NCBI RefSeq assembly: GCF_000740055.1
Contig: NZ_BBJM01000004.1
Span: forward strand, 1-64,000
Reading direction: 5' to 3'
DNA length: 64,000 nt
DNA from: Secundilactobacillus oryzae JCM 18671
GTDB taxonomy: Bacteria > Bacillota > Bacilli > Lactobacillales > Lactobacillaceae
In this document: in pieces, positions 42,856 through 52,217 of the stretch
Position numbering within the stretch: position 1 is the stretch's first letter
Layout of the letters: each line of letters opens with the position of its first letter
Notes under the pieces: model-generated
What the model was told of the DNA's origin: nothing
Database searches by the model: none
What the model saw: only the letters and a program-made list of their open reading frames with translations
Position numbers and translations under genes: made by a program

Positions 42856-43578
42856 TTATACACTTTTACTTCTATTAACGAGGTCCTCAAATATCGCAAA
42901 TGACGCCTCATCCGTTTCAAACATATTTTCTGGATGCCATTGAACCGCTAAAATTTGGTCGTCGCCACGTGACTCTAGGCCTTCTACAACACCATCTGGA
43001 GCTGTAGCCGTGACCTTCAAACTAGGGGCCACCGTTTGAATCAATTGGTGGTGTCGTGAGTTGACGAAGCCGGTTGAGCCCATGATATCAGCAAGCACGC
43101 TATCAGGTTCGATTTCGACGTGGTGGGTTGGTAGATCTCCGGGTGCAAGTTGGGCGTGTTGGAGGGTTTCGCCTTCCCGTTCCGATAAATCTTGGTAAAG
43201 CGTCCCGCCTAACGCAGCGTTAATGACGTGGAAGCCACGACAAATGCCTAACATTGGTACATCAGCGGCCTCTGCTTGTCGGAATAATTCGAATTCAAAT
43301 TCATCCCGTTTACTGTAGGTCAGGCCCAGGTTTTGGTGCGGTTCGGCTCCGTAAAAAGTGGGGTCAACGTCCGGGCCACCCAGAAAGGCGATGCCATCAA
43401 AGGTACCAAGATAATCAGCAACTAATTCAGGCGCAACACTTGGGAGAATCACCGGAATCCCGCCAGCTTGAACAACAGCTTCCACGGCTGGTAAGGGCGC
43501 GAAGGGTGCCATTTTCATATTAATCACCGATGTGGCGTCGTGATAAGTGTCTGCAGGTAGTGCAATTCTGGGTTTCAT
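42856..43578 (-). CDS. Peptidase C26 / gamma-glutamyl-GABA hydrolase-like
   Basis: A 240-residue class I glutamine-amidotransferase-like hydrolase. The nucleophile Cys lies in MLGICRGFHVINAALGGTLYQDL and the His-Glu pair in VQWHPE near the C-terminus. PuuD-type enzymes cut gamma-glutamyl-GABA in putrescine breakdown; other members cut gamma-glutamyl peptides. An agmatine/putrescine cluster lies 18 kb away but there is no direct link. GGAGG precedes the ATG. Confidence 0.87.
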   Translation of the reverse strand: MKPRIALPADTYHDATSVINMKMAPFAPLPAVEAVVQAGGIPVILPSVAPELVADYLGTFDGIAFLGGPDVDPTFYGAEPHQNLGLTYSKRDEFEFELFRQAEAADVPMLGICRGFHVINAALGGTLYQDLSEREGETLQHAQLAPGDLPTHHVEIEPDSVLADIMGSTGFVNSRHHQLIQTVAPSLKVTATAPDGVVEGLESRGDDQILAVQWHPENMFETDEASFAIFEDLVNRSKSV

Positions 43579-43705
43579 GTTGAGGTCCTCCTAATCATTC
43601 TTTAATCTGTAGTATACTGCTTTTTTGAATTGCGTCCAGCCATTCACAATTTAGTCGAAGAGGACTAAAGTAGAGGTGTAACTTCAAAATATCGAGGTAA
43701 TCATA

Positions 43706-43960
43706 ATGACGGAAAAACAATTGATTCAAGAAATTTTGAACACCGAAGCAGTGCTCTACGAATTTGAAAAAAGTGATGAGTCCAGTAGTAGTTACACGCT
43801 GTTGATTAAACGTCAGAACAATGATAAGCGACCACTTGAAGTCGTTAACGACGAAATCAAACACTACTTTGATGATGCAAGTTTTGGTTATCAAGAAGAG
43901 CTGAATCCAACTGGTACACCAAAGCCAGAGGACATTCGCGTGACCATTAAAAAGAACTAG
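43706..43960 (+). CDS. Small conserved hypothetical protein
   Basis: An 84-residue soluble acidic protein (TEKQLIQEILNTEAVLYEFEKSDESS...). The predicted pattern is one N-terminal helix, then strands and a second helix (EVVNDEIKHYFD). No known domain is recognised. GAGGT lies eight bases before the ATG. Confidence 0.55.
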   Translation: MTEKQLIQEILNTEAVLYEFEKSDESSSSYTLLIKRQNNDKRPLEVVNDEIKHYFDDASFGYQEELNPTGTPKPEDIRVTIKKN

Positions 43961-44042
43961 AAAACCTTTTAAAAATGCGTTGCACTATGCCGGGCTTCTC
44001 GGTACACTTAAATTAGTTCCAAAACAATAGGAGGTCCTGATA

Positions 44043-44984
44043 GTGGTTCAAAACGTATACTTTAGTCATGATGGTGCCGTTGACGATTTGGTGTCACTCT
44101 TTCTCTTGCTTCAAATGGATAACGTTAAGTTGATTGGTGTGGGTGCGATTGGCGCCGATTCATACACCGAACCAGCTGTTTCAGCGAGTCAAAAGATTAT
44201 TGATCGTTTCGGTCATGGTGCCAAGCTCGAAGTGGCACAATCTGACGCACGAGGGGTGCACACATTCCCAACTGAGTGGCGGATGGATTCTTTCCGGGTG
44301 GATGCCTTCCCAGTTTTAAACGAATTTGGCGCACCTAAGACGCCAGTTGCCAAGGAACCAGCTTGGAAAGATATGCTGGATAAGGTCATGGCAAGTGACG
44401 AAAAGGTCACGATTTTGATGACGGGACCACTAACTGATTTGGCAACTGCGCTTAAGGCTGAACCAAAGATTGCTGATAAGATTGAAAAACTGGTTTGGAT
44501 GGGTGGCACGTTCGATAACCGTGGTAACGTTGCCGAACCAGAGCAAGACGGAACCATGGAATGGAACGCTTTCTGGGATCCTGCTGCTGTGAAGACAGTT
44601 TGGGATAGCCCAATTGCCATCAACATGGTTGGCCTTGAAAGTACCCGTCAAGTACCATTGACGGTTGATGTTCGAAACCGTTGGGCTAAGCAACGTAAGT
44701 ACGCCGGCCTCGATTTAATCGGAAACGGCTACGCACTTGTGCCACCTTTGGCTCATTTTGAAACTAACTCAACCTACTATCTTTGGGATGTTTTGACGAC
44801 CGTTCAAAGCCAATACCCAGAAATCGTGAAGACGAAGACTGTTAACAGTGACGTCATCGCTGATGGTCCTGCTCAAGGCCGGACCTATGAAAAAGCCGAT
44901 GGTCGCCCAGTTGAAATGGTTTACGAAGTTGATCACGACGCCTTCTTCGATAAGATTGATGAATTAGCACGAAAGGCTGACTAA
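44043..44984 (+). CDS. Nucleoside hydrolase (IunH family)
   Basis: A 313-residue inosine/uridine-preferring nucleoside hydrolase. The calcium-binding N-terminal motif is SHDGAVDDLVSLFLLL, a variant of the family DxDxxxDD in which His-Asp replaces the first Asp-x-Asp, then TGPLTDLATAL and a catalytic-region WNAFWDPAAVKTVW. It splits ribonucleosides into base and ribose. The start is GTG at 44043 behind AGGAGGT. The glycosylase pseudogene begins one base after its stop. Confidence 0.88.
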   Translation: MVQNVYFSHDGAVDDLVSLFLLLQMDNVKLIGVGAIGADSYTEPAVSASQKIIDRFGHGAKLEVAQSDARGVHTFPTEWRMDSFRVDAFPVLNEFGAPKTPVAKEPAWKDMLDKVMASDEKVTILMTGPLTDLATALKAEPKIADKIEKLVWMGGTFDNRGNVAEPEQDGTMEWNAFWDPAAVKTVWDSPIAINMVGLESTRQVPLTVDVRNRWAKQRKYAGLDLIGNGYALVPPLAHFETNSTYYLWDVLTTVQSQYPEIVKTKTVNSDVIADGPAQGRTYEKADGRPVEMVYEVDHDAFFDKIDELARKAD

Positions 44985-44985
44985 T

Positions 44986-45640
44986 TTGAACCTGAACCAA
45001 CTATATGAAATGATGGAAGCCAATATGGGGGAACAGCCCTGGTTACGACCAGGCACCCCATGGGCTGAAAATGCGTGGGAGATTATTTGGGGTGCGATTC
45101 TTGTCCAGAACACTAACTGGCGCAATGTTGAACCAGCCCTTACGAATCTCAAAACCGCGACAAACGGCACGTTTGCGCCCGCTCAACTACGCGAAATTGA
45201 ACCCACTGGGCCTGATGTCTCTCATCAGGCCCAGTGGGTTCTTTAAGCGAAAATCACAAACTTTGTTAGGGGTTTCAAACTGGCTCAAAACTCGCAATGA
45301 CGACCTAGACCAATTCAAACGGTTGCGCAAAGCTGACCTACGCAAAGAACTTCTTACCATCAAAGGAATTGGCAATGAAACGGCGGATTACATTTTAATG
45401 TATGTACTCGATAAACCAACGTTCATGGTGGATACTTACGCCCGGCGCCTGTTCAGCATGCTAGGGACTGAGATACCCGCTAAGTATGATGAGTTTCAAC
45501 GCTTAGTAGAAACCAATGTGACGTTGGACCTAGACGGATTTCGAGAATTCCATGCGCTGATTGTTGAGTTTGGTAAGCTAGTCAAGCGTCCAGTAGACTT
45601 TGAACAGAGTTTTCTAGCCGGACAAAAATTAAATTTATAA
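44986..45640 (+). pseudogene. Endonuclease III-like DNA glycosylase gene, frameshifted at a palindrome
   Basis: The first frame (44986 on) gives NAWEIIWGAILVQNTNWRNVEPAL, the N-terminal helix of an HhH-GPD protein, and ends at 45246. The rest of the family sequence is in another frame to 45640: RPSGFFKRKS, the helix-hairpin-helix LLTIKGIGNETADYILMYVL and VDTYARRLF with the conserved Asp. The Lys of endonuclease III is replaced by Glu (GNETAD), and no Fe-S cysteines are present, as in the small stand-alone group. The frame switch falls inside a perfect 19-base inverted repeat at 45199-45241. Confidence 0.82.
45199..45241. repeat. Perfect 19-base inverted repeat inside the glycosylase gene
   Basis: Bases 45199-45217 are the exact reverse complement of 45223-45241, with a five-base loop TCTCT. 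The right arm encodes the conserved IRPSGF; the left arm is unlike the family in any frame. Confidence 0.95.
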
Positions 45641-45654
45641 CTATACCAATTTTC

Positions 45655-45695
45655 AAAAAAGAGAACTTTTTTCATCAAAAAGCTCTCTTTTTTTG
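45655..45695 (+). terminator. Terminator after the glycosylase pseudogene
   Basis: GAGA and CTTTTT pair with AAAAAG and TCTC, followed by seven T. Confidence 0.75.
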
Positions 45696-45728
45696 TGAAA
45701 ACATGCTATTATTAGGCTAATTACTTTG

Positions 45729-45742
45729 TGAAACCGTTTCCC
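45729..45742 (+). promoter_or_regulatory. cre-like site before glpK
   Basis: TGAAACCGTTTCCC matches the CcpA consensus TGNAANCGNTTNCA in 11 of 12 fixed positions... the final A differs. It lies downstream of a likely -10 (TATTAT, 45707-45712), so CcpA would act as a roadblock. Confidence 0.6.
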
Positions 45743-45771
45743 GGTAGGATTCGGTAGTGGAGGATACCAAT

Positions 45772-47289
45772 ATGGCACTGAAGGAACCAGAGACTTACAT
45801 CTTATCAATTGACCAAGGCACGACGACAACGCGGGCGATGATTTTTGACCACAATGGTCGAAAGGTAATCGAGGCCAGCAAGCCTTTACCGCAGTATTAT
45901 CCGCAGCCCGGTTGGGTTGAACAAGACGCCAATGAAATCTGGAATTCAGTTCTATCCGTGATTGCGAGTGCGATGATCGACGGGAGCGTTCATCCAGAAT
46001 ACATCAAGGGCATTGGTATTTCTAACCAGCGTGAAACGACTGTGGTTTGGGATCGAGAAACTGGCAATCCCATTTATCATGCCATCGGTTGGCAATCGAA
46101 GCAAACGGCACCTATTGCTAAAAAGTTAATTGAGGATGGGCACAAGGACTTGATTCACAGTCATACCGGTCTTGTGATTGATTCCTACTTTTCAGCAACG
46201 AAGATTCGTTGGATCTTGGACCATGTTGAAGGGGCACAAGAACGCGCAGAAAAGGGTGAACTGGCCTTTGGAACAATCGATAGCTGGCTCATTTGGCGTC
46301 TGTCTGGCGGTAAATTACACGTCACTGACTACACTAATGCGAGTCGGACGATGCTGTTTAACATCACGGACTTGCAGTGGGATGCTGAAATTCTCAAGTT
46401 ACTGAACATTCCGGAATCGATGCTACCCGAAGTGCATTCAAGTTCGGAAGTTTATGGGACAACCGAAAACTACGAATTTTACGGTGAGCAGGTGCCGATT
46501 GCTGGCGCTGCGGGTGACCAACAGGCAGCGCTAATCGGCCAGATGGCGTTTAAACCCGGGATGATTAAGAATACGTATGGAGATGGCGCCTTCATCGTGA
46601 TGAACACCGGTGAGGAGCCTCAATTCTCTAAGAATAATTTGCTGACGACAATTGCCTACGATATTAATGGCAAACTAAAATACGCGCTGGAAGGCTCCAT
46701 TTTCGTGGCTGGTTCAGCAATTTCTTGGTTAGCGGACGAGTTACGAATCATCGACAACGTCCCTCAATCACGGCAAGCTGCAATGAAATCTGAAAATGAC
46801 GATGAAGTGTATGTTGTTCCCGCCTTTAACGGACTGGGCGCGCCATACTGGGACCAAGATGCACAAGGTGCAGTCTTTGGATTAACGCGTGGTTCCAATC
46901 GTGAGGACTTCGTGAAAGCTACCTTACAGTCCGTGGCCTACCAAACGCGTGACATCATTGAAACGATGGAAAAAGATACTGGAATGAAGATTCCGGAAAT
47001 TTTGGCCGATGGTGGGGCTTCTCGGAATCGTTATTTGATGCAGTTCCAGGCAGATATTTTGAACATTAATATCAAACGGGCCGCTGATGAAGACACTTCT
47101 GCATTGGGCGCCGCCTTTCTAGCTGGTTTGGCCATTGGCTTCTGGGATAGCCTCGACGAAATTGTGGAAATTTACGAAGAAGGCCGTTTGTTTGAGCCCC
47201 AAATGGAAGCACCCCGCAGAAAGCGACTTTACCGCGGTTGGCAAAATGCCGTGGCGGCAACACGGATGTTTAAGGTGGGACCGGAATAG
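45772..47289 (+). CDS. glpK: Glycerol kinase
   Basis: A 505-residue FGGY-family kinase. The phosphate-1 motif [43 protein letters not shown] and [15 protein letters not shown] are all clear. It phosphorylates glycerol to glycerol 3-phosphate. ATG at 45772 follows GGAGG by nine bases. The residue that HPr phosphorylates in many Gram-positive glycerol kinases (His in YHFYG) is Glu here (NYEFYG), so activation by HPr is unlikely. No glpD or glpF lies next to it. A cre-like site precedes the gene. Confidence 0.94.
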   Translation: MALKEPETYILSIDQGTTTTRAMIFDHNGRKVIEASKPLPQYYPQPGWVEQDANEIWNSVLSVIASAMIDGSVHPEYIKGIGISNQRETTVVWDRETGNPIYHAIGWQSKQTAPIAKKLIEDGHKDLIHSHTGLVIDSYFSATKIRWILDHVEGAQERAEKGELAFGTIDSWLIWRLSGGKLHVTDYTNASRTMLFNITDLQWDAEILKLLNIPESMLPEVHSSSEVYGTTENYEFYGEQVPIAGAAGDQQAALIGQMAFKPGMIKNTYGDGAFIVMNTGEEPQFSKNNLLTTIAYDINGKLKYALEGSIFVAGSAISWLADELRIIDNVPQSRQAAMKSENDDEVYVVPAFNGLGAPYWDQDAQGAVFGLTRGSNREDFVKATLQSVAYQTRDIIETMEKDTGMKIPEILADGGASRNRYLMQFQADILNINIKRAADEDTSALGAAFLAGLAIGFWDSLDEIVEIYEEGRLFEPQMEAPRRKRLYRGWQNAVAATRMFKVGPE

Positions 47290-47333
47290 AGAAGAGAAAG
47301 CTGTTCCAATGAACTCATTTAGGTTAACTGAGT

Positions 47334-47366
47334 AAGCAACGATATTTAAAAGTATCGTTGCTTTTT
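47334..47366 (+). terminator. Terminator after glpK
   Basis: AAGCAACGATA pairs with TATCGTTGCTT and is followed by T residues. Confidence 0.9.
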
Positions 47367-47418
47367 CTTATGAACAGTTTCGGTTACACTAAGGGTAATT
47401 TATGGGGGAGGTTAGATT

Positions 47419-48066
47419 ATGACACTTTTGGAACTGAGTGGTGTTGGCTTCGCGGCCAATGATCACGCTATTTTGCAGGATGTTAATCTAACGGTTGAGG
47501 CGGACGATTATTTGACCATTACTGGGCCTTCTGGTGGTGGTAAAAGTACGCTACTGAAGCTGATTGCGACAATGATTTCACCAACTGCAGGGACGATTCG
47601 ATACGAAGGAAAGGACCTTGAAACCTACGATCCGATAATGTATCGACGCGAGGTTTCCTACTGTTTTCAGCAACCAACCTTGTTTGGGACGGACGTGCTG
47701 GAGAATCTGAGTTTCCCAGCGTTAATCCGAGGTAAAGAATTCGACCGCAATCGGGCAATGGAACTAATGGACTACGTGAAACTACAACCAGATATGCTGA
47801 ATCATCCGGTGAATGAGCTATCTGGTGGGGAACGACAACGAGTTGCGTTGATTCGGAACCTGATGTATTTACCTAAATTATTATTGCTAGATGAAATTTC
47901 AACCGGCTTAGATTCAGAAAATAAGGCTATTGTTTGGTCACTGATTGACCGCTTGAAGGCTGATAGTGGGGTGACCTTGATTTCGGTCACGCACGATGAA
48001 CGCGAAATTGCTGATGCAAAGAATCTGGCTCGGGTCGAAAATGGTCATTTGGAGGTGGTACGATGA
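47419..48066 (+). CDS. fetA: ABC transporter ATP-binding protein, FetA/YbbL type
   Basis: A 215-residue ABC ATPase with Walker A GPSGGGKST, Q-loop SYCFQQPTLFG, signature LSGGERQR and Walker B LLLLDEISTGLD. The short length and the pairing with a YbbM-type permease, overlapping by four bases, mark the FetAB (YbbLM) system, which has been linked to iron export and oxidative stress tolerance in Escherichia coli. The substrate is not shown by sequence. GGGGGAGG precedes the ATG. Confidence 0.86.
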   Translation: MTLLELSGVGFAANDHAILQDVNLTVEADDYLTITGPSGGGKSTLLKLIATMISPTAGTIRYEGKDLETYDPIMYRREVSYCFQQPTLFGTDVLENLSFPALIRGKEFDRNRAMELMDYVKLQPDMLNHPVNELSGGERQRVALIRNLMYLPKLLLLDEISTGLDSENKAIVWSLIDRLKADSGVTLISVTHDEREIADAKNLARVENGHLEVVR

Positions 48067-48833
48067 ACTTAGCAGTCACGAATCTATCATTGACGCTGGT
48101 TATGGGCCTAGTATTGATTGCCCTTTGGATTGGCTGGCACGAACAATTGGGGGTCGACAAAGACATTATTATCGGCGTGATTCGCGCGGTCATCCAATTA
48201 ACCGTCGTCGGCTACGTGTTGAAGTATGTGTTCCGTATCGACAATTTGCTTTTAACGCTAGTTTTGATGCTCATTATTGTGTTCAACGCAGCGGACAATG
48301 CTCGTAAACGAAGCAAGGGCTTCGAAGGCGCATTCTGGATTTCGTTTATCGCAATTCTGACGAGTACTTTTGTGGTCTTGAGCGTTCTAGTATTGAGTGG
48401 TTCGATTAAAATGACGCCATCACAGATTGTACCAATTTCCGGGATGGTCGCTAGTAATTCGATGGTGGCTATTGGGCTTTGTTATCGCAATATGTACGCC
48501 ATGTTCCGTGATCAACGCCAACAAGTGTTAGAGCGTTTAGCGTTGGGTGCCGACATTAAGAACGCCTCGCGTGGTATTTTGCGGGAAACGATTCGAACGG
48601 GGATGTCGCCAACGATTGATTCATCTAAGACGGTGGGATTGGTCAGCTTGCCGGGGATGATGAGTGGACTGATTATCGCCGGGGTTGACCCGGTGAAGGC
48701 CATCAAGTACCAGATTATGGTCACGTTCATGTTGCTGGCAACCACTTCACTGGCTTCATTTATTGCCTGCTACCTGGCTTATAAGAAGTATTACAATAGT
48801 CGGATGCAACTAATTGATTTAAATGGAAAGTAA
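48063..48833 (+). CDS. fetB: ABC transporter permease, FetB/YbbM type
   Basis: A 256-residue membrane protein with six to seven membrane segments, of the UPF0014 (YbbM/FetB) family. Typical blocks are IRAVIQLTVVGYVLKYVF, MVASNSMVAIGLCYRNMY and SLPGMMSGLIIAGVDPVKAIKYQIMV. It forms a transporter with FetA, whose gene overlaps it in ATGA. Structured element copy D follows directly after the stop codon. Confidence 0.87.
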   Translation: MNLAVTNLSLTLVMGLVLIALWIGWHEQLGVDKDIIIGVIRAVIQLTVVGYVLKYVFRIDNLLLTLVLMLIIVFNAADNARKRSKGFEGAFWISFIAILTSTFVVLSVLVLSGSIKMTPSQIVPISGMVASNSMVAIGLCYRNMYAMFRDQRQQVLERLALGADIKNASRGILRETIRTGMSPTIDSSKTVGLVSLPGMMSGLIIAGVDPVKAIKYQIMVTFMLLATTSLASFIACYLAYKKYYNSRMQLIDLNGK

Positions 48834-48837
48834 AAAA

Positions 48838-49077
48838 AAGTTGTGACAGAAGTCGGGTAGTTGCTGAGTACTAACCTAGATTGACGAATAATTCGGTTCT
48901 GGAATTGTTCGTTGATCGTAGTTAGACGGAGGCACCTGCGACTGGGACTCGCGAACTGCGCGGTAGTCCCATCGACAACGACGTGAAACTAGTGACTTCT
49001 GGAGCACGATTAAAATAAATAGTTTGGTTAAATAGCAAAGAGGCTGTACCAAAATTTACTTTTGGCACAGCCTCTTA
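48838..49077 (+). repeat. Dispersed structured intergenic element, copy D with insert and terminator
   Basis: Nearly identical to copy E and to the outer parts of copy C. It contains a 53-base insert (48933-48985) with the hairpin GGGACT.CGCG/CGCG.AGTCCC (48944-48970). The closing helix is CAGAAGTC with GACTTCTG. It ends in the terminator AGAGGCTGTACC/GGCACAGCCTCT at 49037-49077. It starts a few bases after the fetB stop. Confidence 0.82.
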
Positions 49078-49083
49078 TTTTTA

Positions 49084-49509
49084 TTAACTGGTGCGCTTAC
49101 CATACCAGTTCCGGCAGTTCGTTCTCGCGCCATAATCGCGACGAAGTACCCAACCCCAGCAAAATTGGATCAATCCAATAACGCCGAAGATTTGAACGGA
49201 TGGTACAAAGTCGGCAACAACCCAACTTTTGAAAAGGGTAGCAATAAGTAATAGTAATCCCAGGAGAAGACTCATAGATGGCGTGTAGACGTGGTTACGA
49301 TGTCCAGCCCACCATCCTAAAAAGTTCCCTAGGCCTAAAATAACGATTAATAGGAGCCCTGGCACCAAAAAACTGGTGAAGGGACCGTTGACGAGATCAG
49401 TCGTCGATGGTCCTACAATACTACCGCTTGAATCGATCATTAGGCTGATGCCACTCACCGTTGCACAAATTCCGATTAGGAAGTGCAAAATGGTAGAGAG
49501 TTTATGCAT
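49084..49509 (-). CDS. Small membrane protein, unknown function
   Basis: A 141-residue protein with four membrane helices (for example LHFLIGICATVSGISLMI, FLVPGLLLIVILGLGNFLGWWAG, MSLLLGLLLLIATLFKSW, VQIFGVIGLIQFCWGWVL) and short loops. I do not recognise the family with certainty. ATG at 49509 is chosen because GAGG lies upstream; the frame to 49554 has no better site. It converges on structured element copy D. Confidence 0.65.
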   Translation of the reverse strand: MHKLSTILHFLIGICATVSGISLMIDSSGSIVGPSTTDLVNGPFTSFLVPGLLLIVILGLGNFLGWWAGHRNHVYTPSMSLLLGLLLLIATLFKSWVVADFVPSVQIFGVIGLIQFCWGWVLRRDYGARTNCRNWYGKRTS

Positions 49510-49718
49510 CCCATCAACCTCTTTCTGATGATGTGTTAGCGAGACACTCATCATTTTTTAATATTAAACAAAACTTTGTTCAAAAATTTCAATAGCCATT
49601 ATTATAGGACATTCGGTGGGAAAAAGCTAGCTTATTGCCTAGTGATATACAAATAGTGTATGCCGGTTGGTGAGAAGTCTCTCATTAATCGGAAGGGGAT
49701 AGCCAGATTTATCGGCAG

Positions 49719-49755
49719 AAAAAAAGCACTACGACACATTGTGTCATAGCACTTT
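49719..49755 (-). terminator. Terminator of the DUF2628-like gene
   Basis: On the minus strand AGTGCTATGACAC pairs with GTGTCGTAGTGCT through four GU pairs, and seven T follow. Pairing is good only on this strand. Confidence 0.8.
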
Positions 49756-49759
49756 GATA

Positions 49760-50185
49760 TTATTTCAGATAACGACTTCGACTCAAGATATCCTTTGAAT
49801 GAGCGTCCGCCGGCTTGAAACCGCGGTTAGCCAAATGGCGGAAGTACATCAAGTTGTAAAGGAAGCCCCACACAACGCACATAATCGTATTGGTAAATTC
49901 AAACGTTTGAGCAATGTCGATGTGGTAGAACGAGGCGATTCCCATCGAGATACCGACGCTTAAGCCCAGCATACACAATAAGTTATACCAGTCGGACCGG
50001 AACACCGGCACCCACCAGCCAAAAATCAACGCGGTGTACGAAAAGCCAACCTTGGCGATTCGCATGTCACCTGATTCGGGATGAACCATGGTCGCGTAGT
50101 TTGGCGGAATCGGGAGGCCACCGGGGCCCATGCCGTTGTTATCGTCATCATTGTTGTCGTTATTATTTCGAAATGGATTTTGCAA
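49760..50185 (-). CDS. DUF2628-like membrane protein
   Basis: A 141-residue protein. A low-complexity Asn/Asp-rich N-terminus (NNNDNNDDDNN) and a Gly/Pro stretch are followed by three membrane helices; FSYTALIFGWWVPVFRSDWYN and ANRGFKPAD resemble the DUF2628 family, whose role is unknown. The start is probably TTG at 50185 with only a weak ribosome binding site. It lies downstream of rlmD with a 35-base gap. Confidence 0.62.
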   Translation of the reverse strand: MQNPFRNNNDNNDDDNNGMGPGGLPIPPNYATMVHPESGDMRIAKVGFSYTALIFGWWVPVFRSDWYNLLCMLGLSVGISMGIASFYHIDIAQTFEFTNTIMCVVWGFLYNLMYFRHLANRGFKPADAHSKDILSRSRYLK

Positions 50186-50219
50186 TTGTTAGCCAGCTTT
50201 CTAGAAATAAGGTTAAGGT

Positions 50220-51644
50220 TTAGCGGCGATGCAAACGAACAACTGCTTCACATCTTGCCGTTTGAGGCATCATGTCGACAGATTGAATATAGTCGACTGC
50301 GTAAGCCTCGGTTAACTTCACTAGGTCTTGCGCCATAGTGGACGGGTTACATGAAATGTAAACGAACTTTTCGGGTTTCGTTTGTAAAATGGTTTCGATT
50401 AACTCGTCATCCAGTCCGGTACGTGGTGGATCGACAATCAAAGCATCGGGATGCCAGCCGGAAGTAATCCATTGTGGAATCACTTCTTCGGCCTTACCAG
50501 CGACGTAATGAGCGTTTTGAACGCCGTTTTGCTTGGCATTTTCGTTTGCATCATCAACGGCTTCGGCAATGGTATCCATACCGCGGACTTCTTTAGCAGA
50601 ACGCGCAATCGACAAACCAATCGTTCCGACACCTGAATAGGCATCAATGACATTGTCATCAGTCGTCAAATTGAGTCCCTTCAAGGCTTCATCGTACAAC
50701 GTTTCCGTTTGGAACGGATTCAATTGTAGAAAGGCCCGGGCGGACAAGTTGAACTTCAGCTTGTTGAGATATTCCTCAATGTAAGGGGAACCTGCTAACA
50801 GTTTGGTGTCATCACCCCAAATAAGTGAGGTCTTGCCAGGGTTCACGTTTTGCATAATGGAAACGACATCTGGCAATTCGGCTTGAATGCGTTCGATGAG
50901 TTCCCGTTTCTTAGGTAATTTTTGTGAGTTAGTAACGAAAGTGATTTGTGCTTGTTGGGTGGCGATAGCCGCACGAACGACCACTGTCTTGATGATGCCG
51001 GAACCAGCTTCCTCATCGTAAATCGGAATATCCAGGTCCTGAAGCATTTTTACGACTGCCCGCATAACGGTCATCGTCATTGGATACTGAACGGAACAAG
51101 TTTCTAAATCAACGACGTCATGAGTGCCTTCTTTATAGAGGCCAGCTCTAACGATGCCGTCGACCTTACGAATCTGGAAGGCCGCCTTGTTACGATAAGC
51201 GTATGGATCCTCCATGCCAATCGTTGGGCGAAGTTCGTAGTCCAGATAGCCACGTGGTTGGTATTTTTCGAGTGATTGCACGACCACGTCGCGTTTGAAT
51301 TGCAATTGGGAAGGATAGTCGAGGTGCTCTAATTCGAAGCCCCCCACATTGCCGGCGTAAGAATCACGGGGTTCAACGCGGTGAGGGCTCTTAGTTCTGA
51401 TCTTATGAACTTGGGCTTCTAGGTAGCGGGGATGAATCTTGGTAACTTCAGCCACGACCACTTCATCAGGAAGGGCACCAGGGACGAAAACCGTCTTGTG
51501 CTTGTAGTAGCCAATTCCCTCGCCATTGATTCCCAACCGTTTGATGGTCAGTGGGAATCGTTGGCCCTCTTCAACCTCTACTTCGACGTGTGGACGCCGA
51601 TCACGAGAAGGGCGCCGTTTGTTGTTTGTATTTGTATAAGCCAT
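50220..51644 (-). CDS. rlmD: 23S rRNA (uracil-C5)-methyltransferase RlmD/RlmCD type
   Basis: A 474-residue RNA methyltransferase. A basic N-terminal tail precedes a TRAM domain (KRLGINGEGIGYYKHKTVFVPGALPDEVV). The SAM-binding motif is VIDAYSGVGTIGLSIA and the catalytic Cys lies in VYISCNPSTMAQDL. It forms 5-methyluridine in 23S rRNA. As in other Firmicutes enzymes, the Fe-S cysteines of the Escherichia coli protein are not seen. A single RlmCD enzyme often modifies two sites in Gram-positive bacteria. Confidence 0.92.
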   Translation of the reverse strand: MAYTNTNNKRRPSRDRRPHVEVEVEEGQRFPLTIKRLGINGEGIGYYKHKTVFVPGALPDEVVVAEVTKIHPRYLEAQVHKIRTKSPHRVEPRDSYAGNVGGFELEHLDYPSQLQFKRDVVVQSLEKYQPRGYLDYELRPTIGMEDPYAYRNKAAFQIRKVDGIVRAGLYKEGTHDVVDLETCSVQYPMTMTVMRAVVKMLQDLDIPIYDEEAGSGIIKTVVVRAAIATQQAQITFVTNSQKLPKKRELIERIQAELPDVVSIMQNVNPGKTSLIWGDDTKLLAGSPYIEEYLNKLKFNLSARAFLQLNPFQTETLYDEALKGLNLTTDDNVIDAYSGVGTIGLSIARSAKEVRGMDTIAEAVDDANENAKQNGVQNAHYVAGKAEEVIPQWITSGWHPDALIVDPPRTGLDDELIETILQTKPEKFVYISCNPSTMAQDLVKLTEAYAVDYIQSVDMMPQTARCEAVVRLHRR

Positions 51645-51840
51645 TGGATCTCCTTAATGTGTATTCGTTCTACAATCTGCGTTTGTTACTTGATAGATTA
51701 TAACAGAGAACGCAAAAGTTTGAAGGAAATGTGTCATTACCGTTTCTTTACTAGGGTTATTGTTTTCTTAATCGTTTCGTCAAAAAATGACCAAACTTCT
51801 TCGCTATCATAAAGATATTCAAATGAAGGAGTGATTGCAT

Positions 51841-52146
51841 ATGTTAATCGAAGGCGCATTTAATCAGAATTCAACCATCATTCCGGTCCAACTAATTATG
51901 GTAACCCCACAGCGCTTGATGGCTGTGACTGAAACGAACCAAATGATTGAAGTCAATGTTGCAAACAAAGCGTGTGATAAAACGTTCTGGGAGTCATTGC
52001 AGGACATTGCACGAAATAAAATCTGGATCCCAATTACTAAAGCGGGTCACTATTTAATCGATACAGACTGGATTGCCGATGATGAAGGACAGCCGACCGA
52101 TATCGAAGCCATTGATGACCGTCAAACAGGATGGACACTAGCATAA
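51841..52146 (+). CDS. Small hypothetical protein
   Basis: A 101-residue soluble protein with an N-terminal beta-rich half (STIIPVQLIMVTPQRLMAVTETNQMIEVNV) and an acidic C-terminus. No family is recognised. ATG at 51841 follows GAAGGAGTG. It stands alone between rlmD and the aldo/keto reductase gene. Confidence 0.55.
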   Translation: MLIEGAFNQNSTIIPVQLIMVTPQRLMAVTETNQMIEVNVANKACDKTFWESLQDIARNKIWIPITKAGHYLIDTDWIADDEGQPTDIEAIDDRQTGWTLA

Positions 52147-52217
52147 CGAAATTAAATAAAAAAATATTCCAAAATTGCGAGTCATAATAGTTTCATAAGG
52201 AAAGGAAGGCTAGTAGA

